From: Hominisplanchenecus_A murintestinalis
Lineage (GTDB): Bacteria; Bacillota; Clostridia; Lachnospirales; Lachnospiraceae
Length of the DNA: 64,000 bases
Assembly (NCBI RefSeq): GCF_943193015.1
Contig: NZ_CALPCM010000014.1
Coordinates: 5,147 to 69,146 of the forward strand
Reading direction: 5' to 3'
This document shows, piece by piece, positions 15,049 to 23,097 of this stretch. Below the pieces are notes generated by a model. The model was given only the letters and a program-made list of their open reading frames with translations. It did no database searches and was not told the DNA's origin. How positions within the stretch are numbered: position 1 is the first letter of the stretch; each line of letters begins with the position of its first letter. Made by a program: the position numbers and the translations under genes.

Positions 15049-15248
15049 ATGAAGAATAAAGAATTTGAAAGATGGGTACAGGCAGCAGGCATAAGGGCAG
15101 TTAAGACCGTGGCTCAGGCGGCGGTTGCAGGAATTGGGACGGCGGCCATGGGGCAGGTCGACTGGGTATATGTGGTATCTGCTTCTATACTGGCGGCGTA
15201 GTGTCGATGCTTACATCAGTGGCAGGGTTGTCGGAGCTGAAGGAGTAG
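15049..15248 (+). pseudogene. phage holin, single-base frameshift
   Basis: ATG 15049 follows AAAGGAGAGCAATT and encodes 'MKNKEFERWVQAAGIRAVKT', 'QAAVAGIGTAAMG' and 'DWVYVVSASILAA', then TAG at 15199. Shifting by one base restores 'VVSMLTSVAGLSELKE' to the stop at 15248, exactly the usual C-terminus of this Firmicute holin family (~66 residues, two membrane helices). One missing G around 15196-15198 explains the break. It precedes the endolysin in the usual lysis order. Confidence 0.85.
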
Positions 15249-15331
15249 CAATATAAAAGAGTGGCAGAAAATGACAAAATATGATATGCTGTAGAAGCTG
15301 TTGAACCTCCAGCAGAAGGGAGGTGAACCCC

Positions 15332-15418
15332 ATGGAAGAAATTTTCGTCACACTCCTTGTCTCCACTGTAGCAAATGTAGTTAGCTACTACATATGCAAA
15401 TGGCTGAGTAGAGACTGA
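15332..15418 (+). CDS. 28-residue hydrophobic peptide, candidate type I toxin
   Basis: ATG 15332 is preceded by GAAGGGAGGTG. The peptide is MEEIFVTLLVSTVANVVSYY followed by ICKWLSRD: a short acidic N-terminus, one membrane helix, and a charged 'KWLSRD' tail. This layout is shared by small membrane toxins of type I systems (Fst/Ldr, TxpA and clostridial relatives). A strong hairpin and a convergent consensus promoter lie immediately downstream. The peptide lacks the proline/glycine signature of classical Fst, so the family is uncertain. Confidence 0.65.
   Translation: MEEIFVTLLVSTVANVVSYYICKWLSRD
15338..15370 (+). repeat. direct repeat a, within the toxin frame
   Basis: GAAATTTTCGTCACACTCCT... 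inside the peptide gene is matched at 15508-15539 by GGAATTTCGTCACATTCCT... on the same strand, beyond the hairpin. About three quarters of positions agree. In Fst loci such repeats provide the pairing sites between toxin mRNA and antitoxin RNA. Confidence 0.65.
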
Positions 15419-15462
15419 CCGACAGCGGCAGCCTAAACGGAGTGGCTCACCGTAACGAGCAA

Positions 15463-15496
15463 GACCCCCCTCAGAGCTGGCACTCTGAGGGGGGTC
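15463..15496. terminator. bidirectional terminator shared by toxin mRNA and antisense RNA
   Basis: GACCCCCCTCAGAG and CTCTGAGGGGGGTC form a perfect 14-bp stem with loop CTGGCA. On the plus strand GTTT follows; on the minus strand TCTTG follows. It is located between the two convergent transcription units. Confidence 0.8.
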
Positions 15497-15531
15497 GTTT
15501 ACCCTATGGAATTTCGTCACATTCCTTAGCT
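15463..15531 (-). ncRNA. predicted antitoxin RNA (~70 nt)
   Basis: A transcript from the minus-strand promoter at 15538-15566 would start near 15531, contain the complement of direct repeat b, and end in the shared hairpin. Through that repeat it is complementary to the early part of the toxin frame, and through the terminator stem to the toxin mRNA 3' end. This is the arrangement of RNA II in Fst/par loci. The start position is inferred from promoter spacing. Confidence 0.6.
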
Positions 15532-15539
15532 GCCACTAT
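15508..15539 (+). repeat. direct repeat b, within the antisense RNA template
   Basis: Partner of the repeat at 15338-15370; shared core TTTCGTCACA(C/T)TCCTT and CCACT. Confidence 0.65.
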
Positions 15540-15566
15540 CATAACTGACTCTTGTAGAAATGTCAA
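15538..15566 (-). promoter_or_regulatory. consensus promoter for the antisense RNA
   Basis: On the minus strand TTGACA (complement of 15561-15566), exactly 17 nt, then TATGAT (complement of 15538-15543). This is one of the best promoter matches in the window and faces no protein gene, which supports a small RNA. Confidence 0.8.
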
Positions 15567-15639
15567 GAATTAAAACAGTTACCGCTCAGAAATGGGCGGT
15601 GTTTTTATGCTGAAAAATGCAGCAGGAAAGGAGAACCAT

Positions 15640-16464
15640 ATGACACATAAAATCATTAACGCTATTAGTTCCAGGAACGTCCCATGCTGGGGCAACCAGA
15701 AAAAATATATTGCCGTCCATTACCTGGGGGTAGTGGGACAGGCCCATGACCTGGCATCGGACGGATGCGGGGCGCACTTCTACATTTACTGGGACGGGAC
15801 TATTTACCAGCGGTGCAGCCTGGATGCCGTGCCTTGGGCGGTAGGTACTGCAGGATATTACACTCAGAAGCACCTGGAAGCCCGGAACAGCAATACTATA
15901 AGTATAGAAATGTGCTGCAAGTGCGACAGGAATGTAGCCAGCGCGGAAGATAAGAGATGGTACTTTACGAAAGAGACACAGGAGGCGTGTGCGTGGCCGG
16001 TGGCGAAGCTCCGCCATGAACAGGGCATCCCATCCACAAATGTACTGCGCCATTACGATATCGTAAATAAGACCTGTCTGGCTCCATATGTGCATAACAA
16101 TGGGTATAAGACAATCTGGACGTGGACAACGTTTAAACAGAGGGCAGAAGAGTACTTTAGCGCAGAACAGAAACGGGAGCTGAAACCCGGCATGAAAGTA
16201 AAACTGACACAGGACATTGCCCTCCGGGACAGCGTTTCCACCAAGCCCCAGCAGGCGGGATACGTGAAGTATACGCAGCTTTCCGCATCGGCAAAGAAGA
16301 AGTGCCGCCGCCTGTCCGGGAATAAAGCTAAGTTGAAAAAAGGCGGCGTGGTGGAGATTAAGAAAGCTGTTACTGCTTGGGATGGTAGTATATGGGTGCA
16401 GATTAAAAGCGGCTGGCTGCCTGCCGTGGTAAAAGGAAAATACCGGGTAAAGGCTGTTTTATAA
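15640..16464 (+). CDS. prophage endolysin, N-acetylmuramoyl-L-alanine amidase
   Basis: 274 residues from ATG 15640, chosen for AAAGGAGAACCAT; an upstream in-frame ATG at 15592 lacks a site. Residues 1-165 are an Amidase_2 domain: 'KYIAVHYLGVVGQ' (zinc His), 'HFYIYWDGTIYQ', 'NTISIEMCCKC' and 'VLRHYDIVNKTCLAPYV' (zinc His and catalytic-site residues). The C-terminal ~100 residues are basic and SH3-like ('KVKLTQDIALRDS..', 'SGWLPAVVKGKYRV') and probably bind the cell wall. It cleaves the amide link between muramic acid and L-Ala. The gene appears intact although the holin is broken. Confidence 0.9.
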   Translation: MTHKIINAISSRNVPCWGNQKKYIAVHYLGVVGQAHDLASDGCGAHFYIYWDGTIYQRCSLDAVPWAVGTAGYYTQKHLEARNSNTISIEMCCKCDRNVASAEDKRWYFTKETQEACAWPVAKLRHEQGIPSTNVLRHYDIVNKTCLAPYVHNNGYKTIWTWTTFKQRAEEYFSAEQKRELKPGMKVKLTQDIALRDSVSTKPQQAGYVKYTQLSASAKKKCRRLSGNKAKLKKGGVVEIKKAVTAWDGSIWVQIKSGWLPAVVKGKYRVKAVL

Positions 16465-16545
16465 CTTCGGACAGGTCATAAAACAGCCTGATAAATGTGA
16501 GTGGTTAGCAGCCAAAACCCCTGGAAACTCGCATAGAATCGTTGA
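16448..16545 (+). repeat. copy 2 of the ~95-nt post-endolysin sequence, with terminator hairpin
   Basis: AGGCTGTTTTAT (16451-16462) pairs with ATAAAACAGCCT (16478-16489); the endolysin stop codon lies in the stem. The tail ATAAATGTGA-GTGGTTAGCA-...-ACTCGCATA matches 265-366. Right of it, 16546-16667 has only a TATAAT-type -10 box (16604-16609) for the next gene. Confidence 0.7.
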
Positions 16546-16667
16546 TTTGCTTATGATTCACTTAAGTTTTCATCTTTGAGTAGATATCGCGTGTTGAGTA
16601 TGCTATAATCGAGAAGTAGTTTGTGTCTGTACAGCAACTATAAAGTAGTTTAGGAGGGGATAAGAAC

Positions 16668-17972
16668 ATGAAAAAATTCAGAAAATATGCAGTTTATCTG
16701 ATGCTTGGCATGTCGATGGCGGCGCTTTTGTCTGGGTGTAAGAAGAAGGCGAAGGAGACCGAGTCAGAGTCTGCTGCGGTTCAGATTACAGAGACTGTGA
16801 CGGAAGAAGATACAGAGGTAGAAGAGAAGACGGGGACGGCTGTTTCACAGACAGAAACGTATACGTCTAAAGATAAGTCAGTTTCTATCAACCTGCCGGA
16901 TGATACGTGGAAAAATATGAAGGATAAAGACGGTACGCTTGTATTTGAAGCGCCGGAAGGGATTATTACCGTAAGCCATATATCGGGGAGCGAGGTTGGT
17001 TCGGTGAAGCTGCCGGCTACAAAGGAAGAGGTACTGGATAATCTTACAGCGTCGGGAAAAAATGCGGATAATTATGAGGTTACGGAATTCAGGAAATCAA
17101 GTGCCGGAACTATGGAACAGTATCGCACAACGATTAAATGCTTGGATGCAGAGGAAGAGTATAAATACTCTGTAGGATATGACATTGTGACTACGACAGA
17201 TATCTATTCTGTTACGGGCCAGATAAAGAGTGAAGATGAGGAGGTTCTGGAAGCAGTTAAGACGGCAGTTGAGAGCTTTAAAGTTCTGAAGAAATCTTCA
17301 AGGCCAAAGAAAGACACCACATCAACAGGCCAGACAGGCTCCGAGCAGGGAAGTACGACCCAGACAGGAACATCTATGGTGATCTATGATTCTAATGGGA
17401 ATCCCATTACGGTTACGAAGAATGCCGGTGGCGTATGGTCTGACAGCAATGGAAAGACTTACGAAATGCAGGAGTACGGCGTTATGGGAAGCGACGGCTA
17501 CTGGTATACCTATGCGTCTTCTTCCGGTGGAAATAGTACAGATAACAGTAACAATAATAATGATAGTAATAATAATAACAATAATAACAATAATAACAAT
17601 AATAACAACGATACAAATGATGGAAATAGCGGCGCTTCAGGAACCACTCCGCAGCCTTCGACAGGGACGGATTCCAGCGGTTTCTATGACCAGAGCGGAA
17701 ACTATATTCCGGTGACAAAGGATAAAAACGGGAACTGGGTAGACGCGTATGGTACGGTCTATTACTTTGGCGACGGCGGTGTGACGGATAATGCGGGCAA
17801 CTATTATCCGTATAAGGACAGCAGTGAAGCTACAGGATTTTATGATGATAAAGGAAATTATATTACTGTGACAAAGGACAGCAATGGGAACTGGGTAGAC
17901 AGCTCAGGTGCGAAATACACGTTTGGAGATGACGGCGTAACAGATGCGGCCGGGAATTTCTATCCTTATTAA
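16668..17972 (+). CDS. repeat-containing lipoprotein
   Basis: 434 residues. Signal peptide with lipobox 'ALLSGC' (Cys at ~24), acidic spacer, then a globular region ~55-205 ('VSINLPDDTWKNMKDKDG'). The C-terminal half has three ~46-residue repeats: 'SNGNPITVTKNAGGVWSDSNG', 'QSGNYIPVTKDKNGNWVDAYG' and 'DKGNYITVTKDSNGNWVDSSG', each ending in a Y-Y/F-P/T-Y motif. Between repeats 1 and 2 is an Asn-rich run encoded by AAT/AAC repeats (17545-17620). TAGGAGGGG precedes the start. Likely surface-exposed; function unknown. Confidence 0.75.
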   Translation: MKKFRKYAVYLMLGMSMAALLSGCKKKAKETESESAAVQITETVTEEDTEVEEKTGTAVSQTETYTSKDKSVSINLPDDTWKNMKDKDGTLVFEAPEGIITVSHISGSEVGSVKLPATKEEVLDNLTASGKNADNYEVTEFRKSSAGTMEQYRTTIKCLDAEEEYKYSVGYDIVTTTDIYSVTGQIKSEDEEVLEAVKTAVESFKVLKKSSRPKKDTTSTGQTGSEQGSTTQTGTSMVIYDSNGNPITVTKNAGGVWSDSNGKTYEMQEYGVMGSDGYWYTYASSSGGNSTDNSNNNNDSNNNNNNNNNNNNNNDTNDGNSGASGTTPQPSTGTDSSGFYDQSGNYIPVTKDKNGNWVDAYGTVYYFGDGGVTDNAGNYYPYKDSSEATGFYDDKGNYITVTKDSNGNWVDSSGAKYTFGDDGVTDAAGNFYPY

Positions 17973-17995
17973 AAGCAGAAAAATATGAAAGAATA

Positions 17996-18045
17996 ATGAA
18001 AAGGGGATGATACAAGGTTTATGCCGCGTATCGTTTCCTTTTCAT
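17996..18045 (+). terminator. long hairpin terminator
   Basis: ATGAAAAGG..GATAC pairs with GTATC..CCTTTTCAT, followed by GTTTT. The stem has small internal mismatches. Confidence 0.6.
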
Positions 18046-18207
18046 GTTTTAAGTGGTACATTTTGGAGGGAACTTCGTGTAAAGCTTTTTAATATTGTAT
18101 AAATTTCATCTATTTACAAATACTATCATCACAGGAAGTTAATCTCATTCGGGAGATTCTGCCGCATCGTATGATAGAAAAATGGTAGAGATGGAGGAAC
18201 AGATATT

Positions 18208-18756
18208 ATGAAAGCGACAGGAATTGTAAGACGTATAGATGATCTTGGCCGTGTAGTGATTCCGAAAGAAATCCGGCGCACGTTGAGGATTAAAGAGGGC
18301 GCTCCCCTTGAAATTTTTACGGATCGGGAAGGAGAAATTATCCTGAAAAAATATTCCCCGATTGGGGAACTGGGGAGTTTTTCCAAAGAATATGCCGAGG
18401 CTTTGGCGCAGGCCAGCGGTCATGGAATCTGTATCACGGACAGAGATCAAGTCATCGCTGCGGCCGGCGGAGTGAAAAAAGAGAGTGTAGGGAAGCCTAT
18501 CAGCCGGGAACTGGAACATGTCATCCATGAAAGAGAGCAGGTACTTTCAGCCGGGGATGACCAGAAATTTGTGAAAGTTACGGGAGATGATACGGAAGAA
18601 GGGATTCCGCAGGTGATATGCCCGATTCTGTGTGAGGGCGATGCGATAGGTTCTGTGGTTCTGCTGGGGAAAGAACCAGGACACAGGCTTGGGGAGACAG
18701 AGCAGGTGCTGGCGCGCTGTGCCGCAGGATTTATGGGTCGGCAGATGGAGCAGTAG
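18208..18756 (+). CDS. spoVT: stage V sporulation protein T
   Basis: 182 residues. N-terminal AbrB-type swapped-hairpin DNA-binding domain ('KATGIVRRIDDLGRVVIPKE', 'LRIKEGAPLEIF') and C-terminal GAF-like domain (~55-180). Length and architecture match SpoVT, a forespore regulator that modulates the sigma-G regulon. AbrB itself is shorter, lacking the GAF part. ATG 18208 has GATGGAGGAACAG upstream. Its presence indicates a spore-forming lineage. Convergent with the VanY-like gene. Confidence 0.93.
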   Translation: MKATGIVRRIDDLGRVVIPKEIRRTLRIKEGAPLEIFTDREGEIILKKYSPIGELGSFSKEYAEALAQASGHGICITDRDQVIAAAGGVKKESVGKPISRELEHVIHEREQVLSAGDDQKFVKVTGDDTEEGIPQVICPILCEGDAIGSVVLLGKEPGHRLGETEQVLARCAAGFMGRQMEQ

Positions 18757-18768
18757 CCAGCCGTTTGC

Positions 18769-19347
18769 TTATGGAGAGGTTCTTGTTCTGATAGGAGAAT
18801 GGAGTGTGACCCATTCTTCCAGAGCCAGGCCTGTAAGAGCGAGATAAAGGGAAAGTGATTTTGTGACATACCGGATATGCCAGGGTTCCCAGGCATACCC
18901 GGTGATTTTTTCTTTTTCCCTGGGATAGCGCAGGATAAAGCCGTGAAGATGGGCATTTTTGGAAAGCCATTGCCCTTCCGGGGTACCTGCGAAGGATTCG
19001 GTAAGCTCAAGGGAATTTCTTGGACAGGATACATCCAGCGCGAGCCCGGTCTGGTGTTCGCTGGCGCCGGGTGGGGCTACATAGCGGATATCGGCGGCAT
19101 TGCGATAGATTTCTGCCTGCCGGCTGTATGGGCGGTAGCCTGAGATGCCCCAAAGGGAAAGCCCGGCAGCTTTGGCATAGGCAAATAGTTCTTCAGCTGC
19201 CTGTGCTGCGTCTGCTTCCAGCAGGCGCTTTGGGTCGTCTGCGGATGCGTCAAATGGGATAGCAGGGCGGACGAGAGGACGGGGCACAAAGGCTTTGTCC
19301 AGCCGGTTTTGTTTATTTACCAGTATTTCATAGGAATATCGGAACAT
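18769..19347 (-). CDS. D-alanyl-D-alanine carboxypeptidase family protein (VanY-like)
   Basis: 192 residues starting 'MFRYSYEILVNKQNRLDKAFVP', where AAAGGGGGGTCTTT is a good ribosome site; an upstream in-frame start is less likely. Zinc motifs of peptidase M15B are present: 'SGYRPYSRQAEIY', 'SEHQTGLALDVSC' (SxHxxGxAxD) and 'EPWHIRYV' (ExxH). The enzyme trims the terminal D-Ala of peptidoglycan stem peptides. No signal peptide or membrane anchor is visible in the chosen start, so localisation is uncertain. It stands alone on the minus strand, convergent with spoVT. Confidence 0.85.
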   Translation of the reverse strand: MFRYSYEILVNKQNRLDKAFVPRPLVRPAIPFDASADDPKRLLEADAAQAAEELFAYAKAAGLSLWGISGYRPYSRQAEIYRNAADIRYVAPPGASEHQTGLALDVSCPRNSLELTESFAGTPEGQWLSKNAHLHGFILRYPREKEKITGYAWEPWHIRYVTKSLSLYLALTGLALEEWVTLHSPIRTRTSP

Positions 19348-19477
19348 AAAGACCCCCCTTTCATAAGAGTTATGGACAAAAAGCCGCATAACGGCGGTTT
19401 TTCTGTACCTTATGTTTATGAAAGAGGGGAAAAATTTATGCATATGGAATGCAATTTTGGGCTAAAATAGCTGTCCT

Positions 19478-20947
19478 TTATTTCTTTTCCAGCGAATCCT
19501 TACTCATCTGTTCCAGAAGTTCGGATTTGGTGCGGAAAAGCTCATCCGAAAGGTCTACATATACGGTCTGAGGATTTACGAATCGCTTTGTTTCATCCCA
19601 GAGCGTATCCTGTTCCTTCAGGCAGATGTCACGGATTTCCATGACGCTTGGGGAAGTATAGACACAGTCGCCGTTTTTGAACACTGGGACGAGGAGTTCA
19701 CGAAGTTTGTAGGTATTTGCTTTAATCTTTGTCTTTTTCCAGGTAGCAAGGGGGTCAAAGATAATCATGTCTTTGGCCTCATCAAAAGTTTCGTGTGCCA
19801 GGGCAATCAGGTCTGCTTTGATTTTTCCGTGGTTTTTGTCATAAATTCGGTAGATTGTCTTATCACCGGGATTTGTAATTTTTTCCGTGTTTTCGGAAAG
19901 CTTGATTTTCGGAATGAATTTTCCGGTGCTTTCATCTTTGATAGCAGCAAGTTTATACACGCCGCCGAAAGCAGGGCAGTCCTTGGAAGTGATGAGGTTA
20001 GTGCCTACGCCCCAGGAAGAAATCTTGCAGCCCTGTAGTTTCAGGCTTTGAATCAGGTATTCATCCAAATCGCTGGAAGCGGCAATGTAAGCGTCTTTAA
20101 AACCGGCGGCGTCCAGAAGCTTTCTTGCCTGCTTGGACATGTATGCCAAATCACCGCTATCCAGGCGGATGCCATATTTTTTCAGCGGGATTCCTGCATC
20201 CCGCATCTCCTGGAATACGCGAATGGCATTTGGTACGCCGGACTTTAAGGTGTCGTAAGTATCAACGAGCAGGCAGCAAGAATCAGGGTAGAGGTCTGCA
20301 TACGTACGGAAAGCCGTGTATTCGTCAGGAAAGCTCATAATCCAGCTGTGGGCATGAGTGCCCATAACAGGGACGTCGAAAAGCTGTCCGGTAAGTACAT
20401 TGGAAGTTCCCACACAGCCTCCAATCATAGCAGCGCGTGCGCCGTATACCCCGGCGTCCGGACCCTGGGCGCGGCGCAGGCCGAATTCCATGATGGAGTC
20501 GCCCTTTGCGGCATAAACAACCCGTGCGGCTTTCGTGGCGATCAGGCTTTGGTGGTTGATAATAGTCAAGATAGCAGTTTCTACCAGCTGTGCTTCCATA
20601 ATCGGGGCAACTACTTTAATCAAAGGCTCTCTGGGGAATACAACCGTTCCTTCCGGTATGGCGTAAATGTCGCCTGAAAAACGGAAATTACTCAGGTATT
20701 CAAGAAAATCTTCTTCAAAGATGTGCAGGCTGCGGAGATAGGAAATGTCATCATCTGAGAAACGCAGGTTTTTGATATAATCAATTACCTGCTCCAGTCC
20801 TGCGGCAATCGCAAAACCGCCGTCATTGGGATTTTTTCTATAAAAAGCATCGAAAACCACCGTTTCTGCAGCATGGCTTTTGAAATAGCCTTGCATCATG
20901 GTAAGTTCATATAAATCAGTTAACAGTGTCAGGTTCATTGTGCTCAT
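19478..20947 (-). CDS. pncB: nicotinate phosphoribosyltransferase
   Basis: 489 residues, start ATG 20947 behind AAAAGAGGACAAGCC. 'LTLLTDLYELTMMQGYF' is the N-terminal signature and 'VMGTHAHSWIMSF' contains the phosphorylated/catalytic His of the family; 'GIRLDSGDLAYMSKQ' and 'SWGVGTNLITS' form the phosphoribosyl-binding sites. It converts nicotinate and PRPP to nicotinate mononucleotide (Preiss-Handler NAD salvage). The gene is monocistronic and divergent from the transketolase pair. Confidence 0.95.
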   Translation of the reverse strand: MSTMNLTLLTDLYELTMMQGYFKSHAAETVVFDAFYRKNPNDGGFAIAAGLEQVIDYIKNLRFSDDDISYLRSLHIFEEDFLEYLSNFRFSGDIYAIPEGTVVFPREPLIKVVAPIMEAQLVETAILTIINHQSLIATKAARVVYAAKGDSIMEFGLRRAQGPDAGVYGARAAMIGGCVGTSNVLTGQLFDVPVMGTHAHSWIMSFPDEYTAFRTYADLYPDSCCLLVDTYDTLKSGVPNAIRVFQEMRDAGIPLKKYGIRLDSGDLAYMSKQARKLLDAAGFKDAYIAASSDLDEYLIQSLKLQGCKISSWGVGTNLITSKDCPAFGGVYKLAAIKDESTGKFIPKIKLSENTEKITNPGDKTIYRIYDKNHGKIKADLIALAHETFDEAKDMIIFDPLATWKKTKIKANTYKLRELLVPVFKNGDCVYTSPSVMEIRDICLKEQDTLWDETKRFVNPQTVYVDLSDELFRTKSELLEQMSKDSLEKK

Positions 20948-21179
20948 GGCTTGTCCTCTTTTCTTTCGCTGGGAATTGAAAAACTTTTTTCTATAGTTAT
21001 AATACATTGCCTTGATTTATTCAACCCTGAAATTTATTTTGGCAGGCTCTTTAGAAAAACTTTTGTTTTCCTATTTTCAAAAACGGGGAAATAGAGTATA
21101 ATCACTTTGGCAGGGGAGTCGGAGTGTGTCGATTATCCCGGATAGCTGCAGATGCTGAATGAGTAAAGGAGAAATTTGC

Positions 21180-22019
21180 ATGAACAAACTTGAGCTTCAG
21201 ATAATGGCCAATAAAATACGTAAAGATATTGTAGCTTCCGTGCACAGCGCCCGGGCGGGACATCCGGGTGGGTCGCTGTCGGCGGCAGATGTATTTACTT
21301 ATTTGTATTTTGAAGAGATGAACATAGATCCGGAGAATCCGGACAAGCCGGACAGAGACCGTTTCGTGCTTTCGAAAGGGCATGCGGCTCCGGGACTTTA
21401 TGCAGCGCTGGCGCACAGAGGGTTTTTCCCGGTAGAAGATATGATTTCCCTGCGTCATGTGGGTTCCTACCTGCAGGGACATCCCGATATGAAAGGAATT
21501 CCGGGTGTAGATATGTCCAGCGGTTCTTTAGGGCAGGGCGTATCTACGGCTGTAGGCATGGCGCTTGCGGCGAAGATGAGCGGGGATACTTATCGTGTGT
21601 ATACACTGCTGGGCGACGGAGAAATCCAGGAGGGACAGGTCTGGGAGGCAGCTATGTTTGCAGGTGCGCGGAACCTGGATAATCTTGTAATGATTGTGGA
21701 CAATAATGGACTTCAGATTGATGGGGACGTGGCAGATGTGTGTTCACCGTATCCGATAGATAAGAAGTTTGAAGCATTTAACTGCCATACCATTTGTGTA
21801 GAAAATGGGAATGATATGGAGCAGTTAAAAGCGGCGTTTGATGAGGCGCGCAGTGTCAAAGGAATGCCGGCAGTCATTATTTTAAAGACTGTTAAGGGAA
21901 AAGGCGTGTCCTTTATGGAAAACCAGGTTTCCTGGCATGGTGTGGCGCCTAATGATGAACAGTATGAAGAGGCAATGGCAGAATTGGAGAAAGCAGGTGA
22001 AGCATTATGTCAGAAATAA
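21180..22019 (+). CDS. tktN: transketolase, N-terminal subunit
   Basis: 279 residues with the thiamine diphosphate-binding half: 'HSARAGHPGGSLSAADVFTYLYF', 'DRFVLSKGHAAPGLYAAL', 'SLGQGVSTAVGMA' and 'GDGEIQEGQVWEAAMFA-x-NLDNLVMIVDNN' (GDG...NN motif). ATG 21180 follows TAAAGGAGAAATTTGC. Split transketolases in Firmicutes and Archaea work as a heterotetramer in the non-oxidative pentose phosphate pathway. The C-terminal subunit gene overlaps by 13 nt, ensuring coupled translation. Confidence 0.95.
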   Translation: MNKLELQIMANKIRKDIVASVHSARAGHPGGSLSAADVFTYLYFEEMNIDPENPDKPDRDRFVLSKGHAAPGLYAALAHRGFFPVEDMISLRHVGSYLQGHPDMKGIPGVDMSSGSLGQGVSTAVGMALAAKMSGDTYRVYTLLGDGEIQEGQVWEAAMFAGARNLDNLVMIVDNNGLQIDGDVADVCSPYPIDKKFEAFNCHTICVENGNDMEQLKAAFDEARSVKGMPAVIILKTVKGKGVSFMENQVSWHGVAPNDEQYEEAMAELEKAGEALCQK

Positions 22020-22948
22020 AGAGGAGTGCAACAAGAGAGGGCTACGGCAAGGCGTTGATTGAACTGGGAAAAGAGGACGAAAGAATCGTGGTTTTGGACT
22101 CAGACCTTGCAGCAGCAACTAAGACAGGAATGTTTCAGAAAGTCTTTCCGGAGCGTCATATCAACTGCGGGATTGCGGAGGCGAATATGATGGGTATTGC
22201 GGCAGGACTGGCTGCGGCGGGAAAGATTCCTTTTGCAAGCTCTTTTGCGATGTTCGCAGCAGGACGCGCATTTGAACAGGTGAGGAATTCCATCGGATAT
22301 CCACATCTGAATGTGAAAATCGGAGCCAGCCACGCAGGCATTTCTGTCGGTGAGGATGGTCCTACTCACCAGTGCAATGAAGATATCGCCCTGATGCGGG
22401 CGATTCCCGGAATGATGATTATCAATCCTGCAGATGTTATAGAGGCAGAGATGGCTACGAAAGCGGCGGCGGCATATGACGGTCCGGTGTATCTGCGGTT
22501 CGGCCGTCTGGCGGTTCCGGTCATTAATGACAGGCCGGACTATAAATTTGAACTTGGAAAGGGTATCGTACTTCGCGAAGGAAAGGATATGACGATTGTC
22601 GCTACAGGGCTGACGGTAGCAGTTTCCCTGGAAGCAGCCGAAATGCTGGAGGCTGAAGGCATACACGCGAAGGTCATCAATATCCATACAATTAAGCCTT
22701 TAGATGAAGAACTGATTGTGCAGGCAGCAAAAGAAACAGGGCTGCTCGTTACCGTAGAGGAGCATTCCGTAATCGGGGGGCTGGGGAGCGCAGTGTGCGA
22801 CTGCCTGAGCGAGAAAGCGCCCACAAGAGTAGTAAAGATAGGAATTAATGATGTATTCGGTGAATCAGGCCCGGCGCTTGAACTGCTTCACAAATACGGC
22901 TTGGATGCTGAAGGTATTTACGCCAGAATAAAGCAGATTTCCCGTTAA
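22007..22948 (+). CDS. tktC: transketolase, C-terminal subunit
   Basis: 313 residues with the pyrimidine-binding and C-terminal transketolase domains: 'RHINCGIAEANMMGIAAGLA' (catalytic Glu), 'SFAMFAAGRAFEQVRNSIGYP', 'THQCNEDIALMRAIPGM' and 'IATGLTVAVSLEAA'-type C-terminal domain ('TVEEHSVIGGLGSAV'). It completes the split enzyme encoded upstream. DXS is excluded by length and by the split. A good terminator follows 6 nt after the stop. Confidence 0.95.
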   Translation: MSEIKRSATREGYGKALIELGKEDERIVVLDSDLAAATKTGMFQKVFPERHINCGIAEANMMGIAAGLAAAGKIPFASSFAMFAAGRAFEQVRNSIGYPHLNVKIGASHAGISVGEDGPTHQCNEDIALMRAIPGMMIINPADVIEAEMATKAAAAYDGPVYLRFGRLAVPVINDRPDYKFELGKGIVLREGKDMTIVATGLTVAVSLEAAEMLEAEGIHAKVINIHTIKPLDEELIVQAAKETGLLVTVEEHSVIGGLGSAVCDCLSEKAPTRVVKIGINDVFGESGPALELLHKYGLDAEGIYARIKQISR

Positions 22949-22953
22949 AGAAG

Positions 22954-22997
22954 AGACACGTAACATTTCGGAGGACTGAATTGTTACGTGTCTTTTT
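22954..22997 (+). terminator. rho-independent terminator after transketolase
   Basis: AGACACGTAACA and TGTTACGTGTCT form a 12-bp perfect stem; TTTT follows. Confidence 0.85.
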
Positions 22998-23020
22998 GTG
23001 GCAATTTATCTCCGGGGAAG

Positions 23021-23049
23021 TTGTAATCTTCTCCGGCTTCATGTATACT
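23021..23049 (+). promoter_or_regulatory. promoter for hydG-hydF
   Basis: TTGTAA, 17 nt, TATACT, 49 nt before the hydG start. Confidence 0.6.
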
Positions 23050-23097
23050 ATTTGACAGAGTATGGGATTTTAGTTTTTAAATACAGGGGGGATTGGA

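Noticed and set aside
15592..15640. Upstream ATG extending the endolysin by 16 residues
   Set aside because: No ribosome site before it, while AAAGGAGAACC lies correctly before ATG 15640, where the family homology begins.
17545..17620. Run of AAT/AAC repeats resembling a microsatellite array
   Set aside because: It is in frame inside the lipoprotein gene and encodes an Asn-rich linker; it is not an independent element.
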